From contig JAJECN010000020.1 of the NCBI GenBank assembly GCA_022821965.1, positions 216,366 to 280,365 on the forward strand: a stretch of DNA of 64,000 bases, in the 5' to 3' direction. Positions 35,176 through 43,587 of the stretch are shown one piece after another (the first letter of the stretch is position 1; each line of letters begins with the position of its first letter). The position numbers and the translations under genes were made by a program. A model generated the notes under the pieces. That model did not search any database. It was not told where the DNA came from and saw nothing but the letters and a program-made list of their open reading frames with translations. The DNA comes from Candidatus Poribacteria bacterium (lineage in GTDB: Bacteria; Poribacteria; WGA-4E; WGA-3G).

Positions 35176-36867
35176 CTAATTCCGTAGATCGTAAATCAGG
35201 GACATACCATCGAACCAAGTGATGTACAAGAAGAGCGCAATTAGGAAAACAATGCAGACCTGTTGGACAACCTCTTGCGCTTTTCGTGGCATCGGTCTGC
35301 CGCGGATTTTCTCAACAGCGAAAAACAGTAGATGGCCACCATCAGCAATCGGAATCGGCAACAGATTCACGATGCAAAGGTTGATACTAATAAACCCAAT
35401 GAAAAAGAGCACACTGCTCAATCCAACCCGATCGAACATACGACTCGTCGCGTTTGCAATACCGATTGGACCGGCGAGATGCTTCGGGGATACCTCTCCA
35501 CCCACCAATTGTTGCAACGTTTTGCCAACAATTGTAAACGTCAACCATGTCGCTTCGACCCCTTTTCCGAACCCTGTGAGCAGGTTATACTCCGGTAGAG
35601 GTGCTGCTTTCTCCGAAAATTCTATTCCACTCAGGGAGACCTGCCATGCCAAGCCGAAGAAGAGTCCGTCAGTCTTGGTTTCCTCTGGACTTTGATTTTC
35701 CGCTGCAAGGATGACCTTTTGCAGATTTCCATCTCGCATCAAACCGATCTCAATCGGCTCGTTTGCCATCGCCTCAAGTTGTGCGTAGAGGGTCGTCTTG
35801 TCTATTTCCTCTCCGTTAAGTGTAACAAGCACATCCCCATTCTGAATGCCGGCCTCTTCAGCGACGCTCCCTTTCTGAACAGCTGCCATCACACGCCAGT
35901 TGACTGGCATTTCAAGCGTGAATGTCTCATCATCACGGCGGATGCCGAGGACCAATGCTTCTTGATTTGCATTAATGCGCTCATAAAATGCCTTATATTT
36001 CTCATCAATCCAGTTTGCCGAAGGATGCCACACGCCATAACCAAAGTATGGAACATTATACAACCACTCGCCATTGATACTCTCAACCTGGTCTCCCGCT
36101 TGGATTCCGGCTTCTGCAGCGAGACTACCCTCTTTGACGTGACCGACGGCTGTCTCCATTTTACTACTCACCGAAAGTACACCTATATCTCCCCTAACAC
36201 TCGGTTCAGCATCAGGTTTAACCAACAGAGTTTCGCGTTTACCATCCCGCTCTACAACTAATTCAAGCACTCTATTAGCACTCGTATAAATCCGGGTCTG
36301 GAACATCCCCCAATGACTCACCGAGTCGCCATTGATAGAAACAATTGTGTCGCCGGGCATCAACCCGCCCCTGGCACCAGCACCATCTTCAGCGATCAAG
36401 CCTATCTGAATTGGTCCCTTTTCACCGAGTGGTAAACCCGTCAATCCACCAATTAACCGAGAGGAATCGGCGTTAAGTCCACTCGCAAACACAAGCCAAT
36501 ATACCAATACACCAAACAGAAGATTAACGGCAGGACCCGCGGCAACAACAAACGCGCGACTCCCAAGTGGCGCACTCGCAAATTCACCCGGTGCACCGGT
36601 TTGTTCGCTTGGGTTTTCACCCTCCATCTGAACATATCCACCAAATGGCAATAGAGAGATTTTATATTCTGTCTCACCCCGTTGGAACCCGATAAGTTTA
36701 GGACCGAAACCGAGAGAGAAGGTATTTACCTTAATACCGCACCGTTTTGCCGCATAAAAATGGCCCAACTCATGTATAAAGATAATAAACCCGAGAGGAA
36801 TAATCGCGAGGATCGCCGTTTTAATGTACGGAATGATGGAACTGATTAAGTCAACCAAGAATTCCAT
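35176..36867 (-). CDS. rseP: RIP site-2 metalloprotease RseP, enlarged PDZ region
   Basis: 563 residues against about 450 in most bacteria. Zinc site H32-E-L-G-H36 in the first membrane helix. PDZ-like domains: 'GLIAEDGAGARGGLMPGDTI', 'GHVKEGSLAAEAGIQAGDQV' and 'AAVQKGSVAEEAGIQNGDVL', so three in place of the usual one or two. The second zinc/active-site motif is 'LLPIPIADGGHLLFFAVEKI' near the C-terminus. It cleaves membrane-bound anti-sigma factors and signal peptide remnants inside the inner membrane. It is last gene of the rpsB-to-rseP cluster, 120 bases after dxr. Confidence 0.95.
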   Translation of the reverse strand: MEFLVDLISSIIPYIKTAILAIIPLGFIIFIHELGHFYAAKRCGIKVNTFSLGFGPKLIGFQRGETEYKISLLPFGGYVQMEGENPSEQTGAPGEFASAPLGSRAFVVAAGPAVNLLFGVLVYWLVFASGLNADSSRLIGGLTGLPLGEKGPIQIGLIAEDGAGARGGLMPGDTIVSINGDSVSHWGMFQTRIYTSANRVLELVVERDGKRETLLVKPDAEPSVRGDIGVLSVSSKMETAVGHVKEGSLAAEAGIQAGDQVESINGEWLYNVPYFGYGVWHPSANWIDEKYKAFYERINANQEALVLGIRRDDETFTLEMPVNWRVMAAVQKGSVAEEAGIQNGDVLVTLNGEEIDKTTLYAQLEAMANEPIEIGLMRDGNLQKVILAAENQSPEETKTDGLFFGLAWQVSLSGIEFSEKAAPLPEYNLLTGFGKGVEATWLTFTIVGKTLQQLVGGEVSPKHLAGPIGIANATSRMFDRVGLSSVLFFIGFISINLCIVNLLPIPIADGGHLLFFAVEKIRGRPMPRKAQEVVQQVCIVFLIALFLYITWFDGMSLIYDLRN

Positions 36868-36917
36868 AGTGTTTATTACTCCTTTATTTGATGTTTCTTT
36901 TTATTCGTTGTTTTTAA

Positions 36918-36983
36918 TAGGTGTCAGTTAACTGAAAACTGAAAGGGGTGTGTAGCAACCCGCACTGACAACTGATAACTATT
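36918..36983. repeat. TCAGTT/AACTGA repeat between dxr and rseP
   Basis: GTGTCAGTTAACTGAAAACT then CTGACAACTGATAACTATT, ending a few bases from the dxr stop. Confidence 0.6.
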
Positions 36984-36987
36984 CTGA

Positions 36988-38157
36988 TTATGTTTTATTT
37001 TTTATTATCGAACGTGCTGTTGATTTTGCCCACCGATCAACCTCCAGGATATCCGAGAGCGTTGGATCGGCAATCACCACATGCTTATCCATCACACTCG
37101 CAAGGATCGCCGGGATATCCATAAATCCGATGCAAGCGTTCAGAAAAGCCTCTACTACCACTTCATCAGCACTACTGAGAACCACTGGTAGTGTGCCACC
37201 GACTTCTGCAGCGGTATACGCAAGCGATAGACACGGAAACTTCTCGAAGTCAGCCGGTTCAAAGTGTAGCGCGCGAGACTCCATCAAATCCAAACGCGGC
37301 ACTGGTGTAGAGAGTCTACGAGGGTAGGTTAACGCGTATTGGATCATAATACGCATATCTGTAGGTCCCAACTGGGCAAGCGTAGAACCATCTGTCCATT
37401 CCACCATGGAATGAACAATACTCTCTGGATGAACAACGATGTCAATCTTTGAAAGTTCTATATCAAACAACCACTTCGCCTCAATGACCTCCAGCCCCTT
37501 GTTCATCATCGTCGCGGAGTCGATTGTGATCTTCTGTCCCATCTTCCAATTCGGATGTTGGAGTGCCTGTTGCGGCGTGACGGAATAGAGTGCCTCTTTT
37601 GGCACCTCTCGGAACGGGCCGCCTGACGCAGTAATCAAGAGTCGATGGATATCCGCTTGTCGGTCGCGTGCCCCTTCCAGGCATTGGAAAATGGCGCTCA
37701 TCTCACCATCTATCGGTATCAGGGTAATGCCGTTTTCTTGAACCGCTGCATTCACAAGAGATCCCGCCATCACCATGACCTCTTTGTTGACGAAAGCAAT
37801 ATCTTTACCAGCATTAATCGCTGCCAAAGTCGGTAACAAGCCTGCACTTCCACCCATTCCGTCCAAGACTTGGGACGCTTCAGGCATTGTAGCTACCGCT
37901 TGAAGTCCCTCGGTACCAGCAAGAACTTGTGGGTTTCCGTTGAGGTCTCGAATCCGTTCACGGAGTTGGCACGCCGCTGTGGGGTCATTTAGAGCCACCA
38001 ACGCAGGACGATACCGCCGAATCTGTTGCTCAAGGGCATCAACGTCTCGGTTCGCTGCAAGACCAACAACCTTAAATTCGTCAGCATGCGTGTCAACAAC
38101 GCTGAGGGCATTCTTCCCAATAGAACCCGTGCTACCAAGTATGGCGATGTGCTTCAT
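36988..38157 (-). CDS. dxr: 1-deoxy-D-xylulose 5-phosphate reductoisomerase
   Basis: 389 residues, normal length. NADPH site GSTGSIGKNALSV (8-20), metal/substrate motifs AFVNKEVMVMAG, 'PIDGEMSAIFQCLEG' and ITASGGPF, then 'TIDSATMMNKGLEVIEAKWL' and 'VVHPESIVHSMVEW'. It catalyses the first committed step of the MEP isoprenoid pathway. It sits between cdsA and rseP on the minus strand, as in many bacteria. A dispersed repeat separates it from cdsA (38158-38276). Confidence 0.97.
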   Translation of the reverse strand: MKHIAILGSTGSIGKNALSVVDTHADEFKVVGLAANRDVDALEQQIRRYRPALVALNDPTAACQLRERIRDLNGNPQVLAGTEGLQAVATMPEASQVLDGMGGSAGLLPTLAAINAGKDIAFVNKEVMVMAGSLVNAAVQENGITLIPIDGEMSAIFQCLEGARDRQADIHRLLITASGGPFREVPKEALYSVTPQQALQHPNWKMGQKITIDSATMMNKGLEVIEAKWLFDIELSKIDIVVHPESIVHSMVEWTDGSTLAQLGPTDMRIMIQYALTYPRRLSTPVPRLDLMESRALHFEPADFEKFPCLSLAYTAAEVGGTLPVVLSSADEVVVEAFLNACIGFMDIPAILASVMDKHVVIADPTLSDILEVDRWAKSTARSIIKNKT

Positions 38158-38276
38158 AGTTTTCAGAGTATCAGTTACCAGTCACCAGTTACCGGTTACC
38201 AGTTACAAGAGGTTTCTGTGGCTGTTACAGGAGACTCTGTAACTGAAAACTGATAACTGAAAACTATTAACTATTC
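38158..38276. repeat. TCAGTT/AACTGA array between cdsA and dxr
   Basis: Starts within a few bases of the dxr start: TATCAGTTACCAGTCACCAG, then GTAACTGAAAACTGATAACT. The GTTACC/GGTTACC variants are degenerate units of the same family. Confidence 0.65.
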
Positions 38277-38279
38277 ACG

Positions 38280-39113
38280 CTATCCCAGATTTCCGGTCAA
38301 TTCCAGATAGTAATAGAGAACCGGTGTGCTAAAAATTAGGCTATCGCACCTATCAATAAATCCACCGTGCCCCGGAATCACTTGTCCAGAGTCCTTAACA
38401 CCGGCAGTTCGTTTCATCAGTGAGGCACTCAGATCCCCAAGTTGTCCCAATACACTCAATAGCAATCCAATAAAGATGGCATTCACCCAAGTGAGCGTTC
38501 CGTTCAGGAGAATCACACTCAGGACAAAACTCGTCAAAGTACCTATAACCAATCCACCGATAGTCCCTTCGACCGTTTTTCGCGGACTCACTGGTGTACC
38601 GAGTTTGTGTTTGCCGAATGCTCTCCCTACGAGATACGCACCGGTGTCACTACACCAAATTATTCCAGCCAACAGAAAGATAAACTCCCTGCCATCCGGC
38701 TCCGCATTTCGTAGCAAGGTAAGGTGGTAGCCGAGCGCCCAACCGATCGTTAAAATACCGGTTAATTTGAGAGTCGCAGCGAGCAATTCACCAGCGACCT
38801 TCCCTCTAAAAATACTTTCTGCGAAAACGTAGATGAAGACGAAGATGAAGAAACTAAATATTACCGTTGAGGCAGATACGGTCTCTGTAAGTGTAGGCAA
38901 AAAATACGCGAACAAACAGAACGCACCTGTTAAGAGTACCGGCATCACCGGATTCATTTTTTCCGTGAAGTGCTGTGCTAAGCGACAGTACTCAACCTGC
39001 ATCATCACAACCGCAATGGACACAAGTAGCAGATAGAGCCAATTTCCCCAATAGATAATCAGGAGAACTAACGGTACCAGCACAACCACACTCAAGGCTC
39101 TCCGCCAAAACAT
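38280..39113 (-). CDS. cdsA: Phosphatidate cytidylyltransferase
   Basis: 277 residues with about eight hydrophobic segments. The CTP-transferase signature is seen in 'SVLGQLGDLSASLMKRTAGV' followed by KDSGQVIPGHGGFIDRCDS with the conserved D and R residues. It makes CDP-diacylglycerol in the inner membrane for phospholipid synthesis. Gene order frr-cdsA-dxr-rseP is conserved among bacteria, but uppS, normally between frr and cdsA, is absent; that gap holds only a repeat. Confidence 0.95.
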   Translation of the reverse strand: MFWRRALSVVVLVPLVLLIIYWGNWLYLLLVSIAVVMMQVEYCRLAQHFTEKMNPVMPVLLTGAFCLFAYFLPTLTETVSASTVIFSFFIFVFIYVFAESIFRGKVAGELLAATLKLTGILTIGWALGYHLTLLRNAEPDGREFIFLLAGIIWCSDTGAYLVGRAFGKHKLGTPVSPRKTVEGTIGGLVIGTLTSFVLSVILLNGTLTWVNAIFIGLLLSVLGQLGDLSASLMKRTAGVKDSGQVIPGHGGFIDRCDSLIFSTPVLYYYLELTGNLG

Positions 39114-39130
39114 AGGTTCTGTATCCCGCT

Positions 39131-39249
39131 CATTAGTAGTCGTCAGTTATCAGCTAAGAGGCGTCTTGTGGCAGTAACAATAAAAGTAACCGACACAGGC
39201 GTTTAACTCTCACTGCGAGGCAAACTGAAAACTGACGACTGATAACTAT
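39131..39249. repeat. TCAGTT/AACTGA array in the frr-cdsA gap (where uppS is usual)
   Basis: AGTCGTCAGTTATCAGCTAA on the left, CTGCGAGGCAAACTGAAAAC and CTGACGACTGATAACTATT on the right. No remnant of uppS is recognisable. Confidence 0.65.
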
Positions 39250-39251
39250 TC

Positions 39252-39836
39252 TTAAGTCTCTAATAACTCAGATTCTTTTGCCTCCGTCAACTCGCTAATC
39301 TGGTCGATGTATGCATCCGTAAGCTGCTGAACAGGGTCGTTACTTCCTTTTCCGCGTTTCTTATTCCCACCGCGGCTCCTACTTTTACCACCGCCACCGC
39401 CGTCACCACCTTCAAGATCTTTGACAGCTTCATTGGCATCGCGGCGAATATTCCGAATCGCCACTTTACCCTCTTCAGCGAGTTTACGGACGACTTTCGT
39501 CAACTCGGTTCGGCGTTCCATTGTGAGTTCGGGGACCAAGATCCTAATAACGTTCCCGTCGTTACTCGTTGAGAATCCCAGATCCGAAAGGGCTATTGCT
39601 TTCTCAATTTCTGTAATTAGCGTTTTGTCCCAAGGTTGAATGACGAGCAGACGAGGCTCAGGAGTCGTAATCGTGCCGACCTGACTCAGCGGGCTTTTGC
39701 TACCGTAATACGTAACGCTGACCTGGTCCAAGAGTGCCGTTGTCGCACGCCCTGTTTGCACGTGCGACAACTTCGTCGCCGTTGCTTCGACCGTTTTCTT
39801 CATTCGGGACTCAGCCTGTTGAAGAATTTGTTGCAT
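39252..39836 (-). CDS. frr: Ribosome recycling factor with Gly/Arg-rich insertion
   Basis: 194 residues (usual about 185). Domain I helices and the beta domain are normal: 'LSHVQTGRATTALLDQVSVT' and 'PLSQVGTITTPEPRLLVIQP', then 'GKVAIRNIRRDANEAVKDLE'. Residues 143-166 are replaced by a low-complexity string of Gly, Arg, Lys and Ser ('GGDGGGGGKSRSRGG'), at the place where other RRFs have an acidic helical turn before the last helix 'QQLTDAYIDQISELTEAK'. RRF with EF-G splits post-termination ribosomes. Start ATG 39836 after a repeat array. Confidence 0.95.
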   Translation of the reverse strand: MQQILQQAESRMKKTVEATATKLSHVQTGRATTALLDQVSVTYYGSKSPLSQVGTITTPEPRLLVIQPWDKTLITEIEKAIALSDLGFSTSNDGNVIRILVPELTMERRTELTKVVRKLAEEGKVAIRNIRRDANEAVKDLEGGDGGGGGKSRSRGGNKKRGKGSNDPVQQLTDAYIDQISELTEAKESELLET

Positions 39837-39848
39837 CTGATTTTTCCC

Positions 39849-40016
39849 CAGAGTAGTTGTCAGTCGTAAGAGTTATCAGTACGATTTTTCTGCGAAAAAT
39901 CTTTCATTCAGTACGCAGTTAACACATTATGGCGGTTCCATTTCCTGCTACTACCACAAGATACCTCTTTAACTGAAAACTGAAAGCGCAGTGTACTGAC
40001 AACTGACTGCTATTCC
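39849..40016. repeat. Repeat array in the tsf-frr gap (where pyrH is usual)
   Basis: AGTTGTCAGTCGTAAGAGTT on the left; AACTGAAAACTGAAAGCGCA and CTGACAACTGACTGCTATT on the right. No trace of pyrH (UMP kinase) is seen in the 187 bases. Confidence 0.65.
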
Positions 40017-40023
40017 ATTATCT

Positions 40024-40617
40024 TTACTGTCCAAGGACATAGAGCACAAAACGTTTGATGACGATATTCTCGCCTAATTGGGCTATAGCGTCCTTTACAA
40101 GGGTTTCAATAGTTTGGTCTGTATCGCGAATATAGGCTTGCTGTAGGAGGCACGTTTCTGAGTAAAACTTAGACATCCGTCCTTCAACAATCCGGTCAGC
40201 GATGTGGGCAGGTTTACCTTCTTGCTCCGCTTGGGCTTTCAAAATCGATTTTTCAGCCTCAAGATCCTCGGCGGGGACATCCTCCGGCTTAAGGTATTTC
40301 GGTTTAGCGGCTGCGACCTGCATCGCAATCTCTTTCCCTAACGCTTGGAATTGTTCCGTTCGCGCGACAAAATCGGTTTCGCAATTCAGTTCAACTAATG
40401 TACCAACACGGCTGCCGGGGTGGATATACGAAATAATCAATCCCTCTTCTGTCGCCCTGCCACCTTTCACTTCGGAAGCCTTCAAGCCTTGCTCCCGCAA
40501 CTTCTGAATCGCTTCGTCAATATTTCCATTCGTCTCTGTTAGCGCCTTTTTGCAGTCCATAATCCCCGCCCCCGTGCGCGAACGGAGGTCGCTAACGAGC
40601 TTTGCTGTAATTGCCAT
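40024..40617 (-). CDS. tsf: Elongation factor Ts
   Basis: 197 residues, the short form found in several phyla (E. coli about 283). N-terminal UBA-like helices and the signature 'LRSRTGAGIMDCKKALTETN', then the core with 'ELNCETDFVARTEQFQALGK' (TDFVAR contacts EF-Tu) and 'FYSETCLLQQAYIRDTDQTI'. It exchanges GDP for GTP on EF-Tu. AAGGAGG precedes ATG 40617. It is the second gene after rpsB; the gap between them holds GATGGCTGA-type repeat units. Confidence 0.97.
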   Translation of the reverse strand: MAITAKLVSDLRSRTGAGIMDCKKALTETNGNIDEAIQKLREQGLKASEVKGGRATEEGLIISYIHPGSRVGTLVELNCETDFVARTEQFQALGKEIAMQVAAAKPKYLKPEDVPAEDLEAEKSILKAQAEQEGKPAHIADRIVEGRMSKFYSETCLLQQAYIRDTDQTIETLVKDAIAQLGENIVIKRFVLYVLGQ

Positions 40618-40639
40618 TTATCCTCCTTTTATTTTTCTT

Positions 40640-40752
40640 TCGGCTTTCTTCACACAAGCCGTCAGCTGTCAGCAAGAGAACTCTCCTTTATTATGAAGAA
40701 ATCTCTTTACTGACTGCTGATGGTTTCCGATAGCCCTTCTTGCTGATAGCCA
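40640..40752. repeat. GATGGCTGA-type repeat in the rpsB-tsf gap
   Basis: GGCTTTCTTCACACAAGCCG, GTCAGCTGTCAGCAAGAGAA on the left; CTGACTGCTGATGGTTTCCG and TGCTGATAGCCAATTTATT on the right. Confidence 0.6.
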
Positions 40753-40754
40753 AT

Positions 40755-41660
40755 TTATTGAGACTGTTGTCGGCGAGGCGGTCTTCCTCTCCGTCGCTGA
40801 CGTGGTGCACGTGCTTGACGCTGCTCACCGTCACCGATTGCCTCTGGTTCCGCAGACAACTCTTCATCCGTCAGAAGTGCTGCACTCTCTTCTTCGTGTC
40901 GCACCGTTTCAAGCATAGCATCTACCTGCGGTGCTGCCTCGGATCGCTCTGTATCTTCAGCAACCTCTGCACCTTCAAATGCTTCCCCGCGTCCCTCAAT
41001 TACCGCATCAGCCAAAACTGAGCTGATAAGTCGAATCGAACGGATCGCATCGTCGTTACCCGGAACGGGCAAATCAATCGGATCCGGATCGCAGTTTGTA
41101 TCAACAATAGCAATAATCGGAATGCCTAACTTATTCGCCTCTGCGATAGCCGTATGCTCCTTACGCGTGTCCGTCACGACAACCACTTCGGGGAGTTTTT
41201 TCATCTCTCTGACACCGCTAAGGTTATTACCCAGTTTGCCTTTTTCGCGTCGTAGGCGCATAACCTCTTTTTTCGGCATCTGATCAAAAATCCCATTCGT
41301 TTCATCAGCATCCAGCTTATCTAATCGGTTGACGCTTCGGCGGATCGTTTGGAAATTCGTCAGCATACCGCCGAGCCAGCGATGATTCACGTGATACATC
41401 CCACAGCGCACCGCTTCAACTCGCACCGCTTCTTGCGATTGCCGTTTCGTACCCACAAACAGCACCCCGCCGCCTTTCGATGCTGCATCTTGAACGAAAT
41501 CAGCGGCGGTCTGGAGCATCCGTAAGGTCTGTTGCAAGTCAATAATATAAATCCCGTTCCGCTCAGCGAAGATGTATTCTGCCATCTTCGGATTCCAGCG
41601 ACGGGTTTGATGTCCGAAGTGAACTCCACATTCAAGGAGTTCTTTCATTGTAACTGCCAA
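40755..41660 (-). CDS. rpsB: 30S ribosomal protein S2 with long C-terminal tail
   Basis: 301 residues. The canonical S2 core spans about 1-225: '[20 protein letters not shown]', '[16 protein letters not shown]', '[16 protein letters not shown]' and '[20 protein letters not shown]'. A 75-residue tail is acidic then Arg-rich, ending '[18 protein letters not shown]'. TTG 41660 is chosen as start because AGGAGG lies six bases upstream and the family start is MAVxxMKELL; ATG 41648 is too far. First gene of the minus-strand cluster. Confidence 0.97.
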   Translation of the reverse strand: MAVTMKELLECGVHFGHQTRRWNPKMAEYIFAERNGIYIIDLQQTLRMLQTAADFVQDAASKGGGVLFVGTKRQSQEAVRVEAVRCGMYHVNHRWLGGMLTNFQTIRRSVNRLDKLDADETNGIFDQMPKKEVMRLRREKGKLGNNLSGVREMKKLPEVVVVTDTRKEHTAIAEANKLGIPIIAIVDTNCDPDPIDLPVPGNDDAIRSIRLISSVLADAVIEGRGEAFEGAEVAEDTERSEAAPQVDAMLETVRHEEESAALLTDEELSAEPEAIGDGEQRQARAPRQRRRGRPPRRQQSQ

Positions 41661-41680
41661 AAAAAACCTCCTAAGTTTGC

Positions 41681-41840
41681 AGGGGCGACACTGCCCCTAC
41701 CGGGTTTCCGCGTCCACCTCCTTCACATCTGCATCAGACTCTCAACATGAGAGAACCCGCTGTGCAAATCGAGAGGTGTGTCGTATTCAATATTGAAGTC
41801 TAACCCCTGATGAACGTTTTTCATCAGATTTAATATAAAT
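41681..41840 (-). promoter_or_regulatory. rpsB leader
   Basis: The promoter-to-start leader of about 180 bases contains the hairpin GGGGC-GACACT-GCCCC (41692-41707) and a further pyrimidine-rich stretch. S2 leaders often carry autoregulatory structure; none was recognised by sequence. The rest of the 41661-41965 gap shows no gene. Confidence 0.35.
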
Positions 41841-41869
41841 ATTTTACCACAGAAACAATCGAATTTCAA
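41841..41869 (-). promoter_or_regulatory. rpsB promoter
   Basis: On the minus strand TTGAAA (41869-41864), 17-base spacer, TAAAAT (41846-41841). About 180 bases before the rpsB start. Confidence 0.6.
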
Positions 41870-41965
41870 GTTTAACTAACAATAACACGCATCTGAGGTA
41901 AGCGTCAAGGAAAATTATAGCATTCGCATGCGTTCTGTGATATAAGATAATAGGAGATCATAAAG

Positions 41966-43033
41966 ATGGAACATCTCATTGAATCAATCGCCGCACACTT
42001 CAAAACAGACGCAGACGCTCTGGAACTTGCCCCTATTCGGCACGGCACTCAGCAAAAACACAATGTCTGTCGCCTAAACTTCCGTAACACGGACTACCTA
42101 CTTAAGCAGCACGACATCACCACACCTACGGTTAAAGCAGGCTACACCCCCTTTCAGATTGAAGACACCGTCCTCTCAACATTACACCGCAACGGATGCC
42201 GTGTTCCTAAAATTATCTGGAAATCAGAAAACCGCCACGCCCTACTGCTGGAATGGTGCGGAAAATTGACACTTGATGAAATGGCACAAAGCAGACCGGT
42301 ATCCAACCTCAAACCCATTCTGCATACTATACTCATGGAACTCTGTCGGGTTGAAACCGTTTTCGCAGAAAACCTAAAACACTTCACACCCTATACTTTT
42401 CGCTTTGATTTAGACGCGACCTTACAGCATCTACTTGAACAAGCCAGAAAAACCCTCGATTACCTTTCACATCTCAACGAAGACCTTATGACTTCATCAC
42501 AGACGGCACAACTTGATACAGCATGGGATGCCATTTCCGATCGACTTCAGACGGCACCACCTACACTTGATAGCCTTGACTACCAGAGTCGGAATATCGT
42601 GGTTTCAGACGAAACCCCTTTTTTGATTGATTTTTCAAGTGTTGGATGGGATTGGCAGGAACGGCGGTTGGTTCAATACTTCAATAGTATCGGCGCACAT
42701 CAAGATGATGCCAATTTCGTCTCGTTGTTAGATTACGATTTAGTCAATACCTATGCGGAGTGGGTTACCACCCACCGTGAAACTTGTTCACCTGCTGAGA
42801 TCGCTGCGCGTGTTGACAGCCACCATCTCCTATTCTACCTATCGGTTATCCATCAACTTTTACGCGCCGTTGCACAGCCGGAAGTAGCTGAAAGCAGAGT
42901 CCTTCTCAAAGCGTGGGGCGATCCACAAGTGAGATTCCAAAACGCACTCACGCAGCTGACGAACGCCAATTTAAGTGATGATATTTACACAACCCAAATC
43001 CGAGAAATGGTAGCCAATTACAATTCACTGTAG
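41966..43033 (+). CDS. Aminoglycoside-phosphotransferase-like kinase
   Basis: 355 residues. Protein-kinase-like APH fold: K47 in DYLLKQHD is a candidate ATP lysine. The catalytic loop reads LDYQSRNIVV with D205 and N210 (usual HGDxxxxN has lost the HG), and the metal-binding 'FLIDFSSVGWDWQERRLVQY' carries D222. Substrate unknown; the family includes small-molecule kinases for choline, homoserine and sugars. GGAG precedes ATG 41966. The stop codon TAG lies inside a dispersed repeat, so the last residues may have been set by the repeat. Confidence 0.75.
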   Translation: MEHLIESIAAHFKTDADALELAPIRHGTQQKHNVCRLNFRNTDYLLKQHDITTPTVKAGYTPFQIEDTVLSTLHRNGCRVPKIIWKSENRHALLLEWCGKLTLDEMAQSRPVSNLKPILHTILMELCRVETVFAENLKHFTPYTFRFDLDATLQHLLEQARKTLDYLSHLNEDLMTSSQTAQLDTAWDAISDRLQTAPPTLDSLDYQSRNIVVSDETPFLIDFSSVGWDWQERRLVQYFNSIGAHQDDANFVSLLDYDLVNTYAEWVTTHRETCSPAEIAARVDSHHLLFYLSVIHQLLRAVAQPEVAESRVLLKAWGDPQVRFQNALTQLTNANLSDDIYTTQIREMVANYNSL

Positions 43034-43094
43034 GAGGGATCTCCGAATCCCGACATTATCCCGTCTCTGGTAGGGGATCTCCGAATCCCGACCC
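43029..43094. repeat. Tandem GTAGGAGGGAT...AATCCC palindromes
   Basis: Two copies: TGTAGGAGGGATCTCCGAAT-CCCGAC (43029-43054) and TGGTAGGGGATCTCCGAATC-CCGAC (43069-43093). A third, inside a coding region, is at 48147-48170. The first supplies the stop codon of the phosphotransferase. Confidence 0.55.
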
Positions 43095-43107
43095 CTGACA
43101 GTAAGCA

Positions 43108-43512
43108 TCATTCCTTAGTTGTCATATCCTTAAGAATCGTCTTCTCAATCTCTCCAAAAAACGCTTGTATTTCGGGGGTTGATGGCTTCGTCGTATGAAA
43201 CGTCGTCTGATACGATTTCAGCACCGCGTGAAGCGATGCTAAATCGACCTGACGCTGCTGAATCTTCTCACGAATGTTCGCAAATCCTGCAACCACCTGC
43301 TTCTCTGAAATTCCGTCGGGTCGATTTTTTGACTTAAGATGGTTCTCTACACCATTCAAGGCACGTTCTGCCATCCAATAGCGGAAACCTTCAGTGCCGC
43401 CGAAGTGCCAGTAAGCCAATCCACCCGCAATTAAGCTGACTGCCACAACCGCTAACAAAAAAATTAAAACCCTTCTATAACAGCCGCTTAGTTTTTTACT
43501 TACACTTTCCAT
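43108..43512 (-). CDS. Single-pass membrane protein of unknown function
   Basis: 134 residues. Basic N-terminus (SKKLSGCYRR), then a hydrophobic helix (16-35, 'VLIFLLAVVAVSLIAGGLAY'), then a soluble helical domain with no recognised motif ('REKIQQRQVDLASLHAVLKS'). The likely topology is inside-to-outside with the helical part periplasmic. ATG 43512. It shares no obvious unit with neighbours; the amidohydrolase is 75 bases upstream on the same strand. Confidence 0.6.
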   Translation of the reverse strand: MESVSKKLSGCYRRVLIFLLAVVAVSLIAGGLAYWHFGGTEGFRYWMAERALNGVENHLKSKNRPDGISEKQVVAGFANIREKIQQRQVDLASLHAVLKSYQTTFHTTKPSTPEIQAFFGEIEKTILKDMTTKE

Positions 43513-43587
43513 TTTAATATTTTTTAATTGGGACCCTCATCAAGTCCATTGATTTTTTTTAAATTAACCACTTATATGATATAACGA

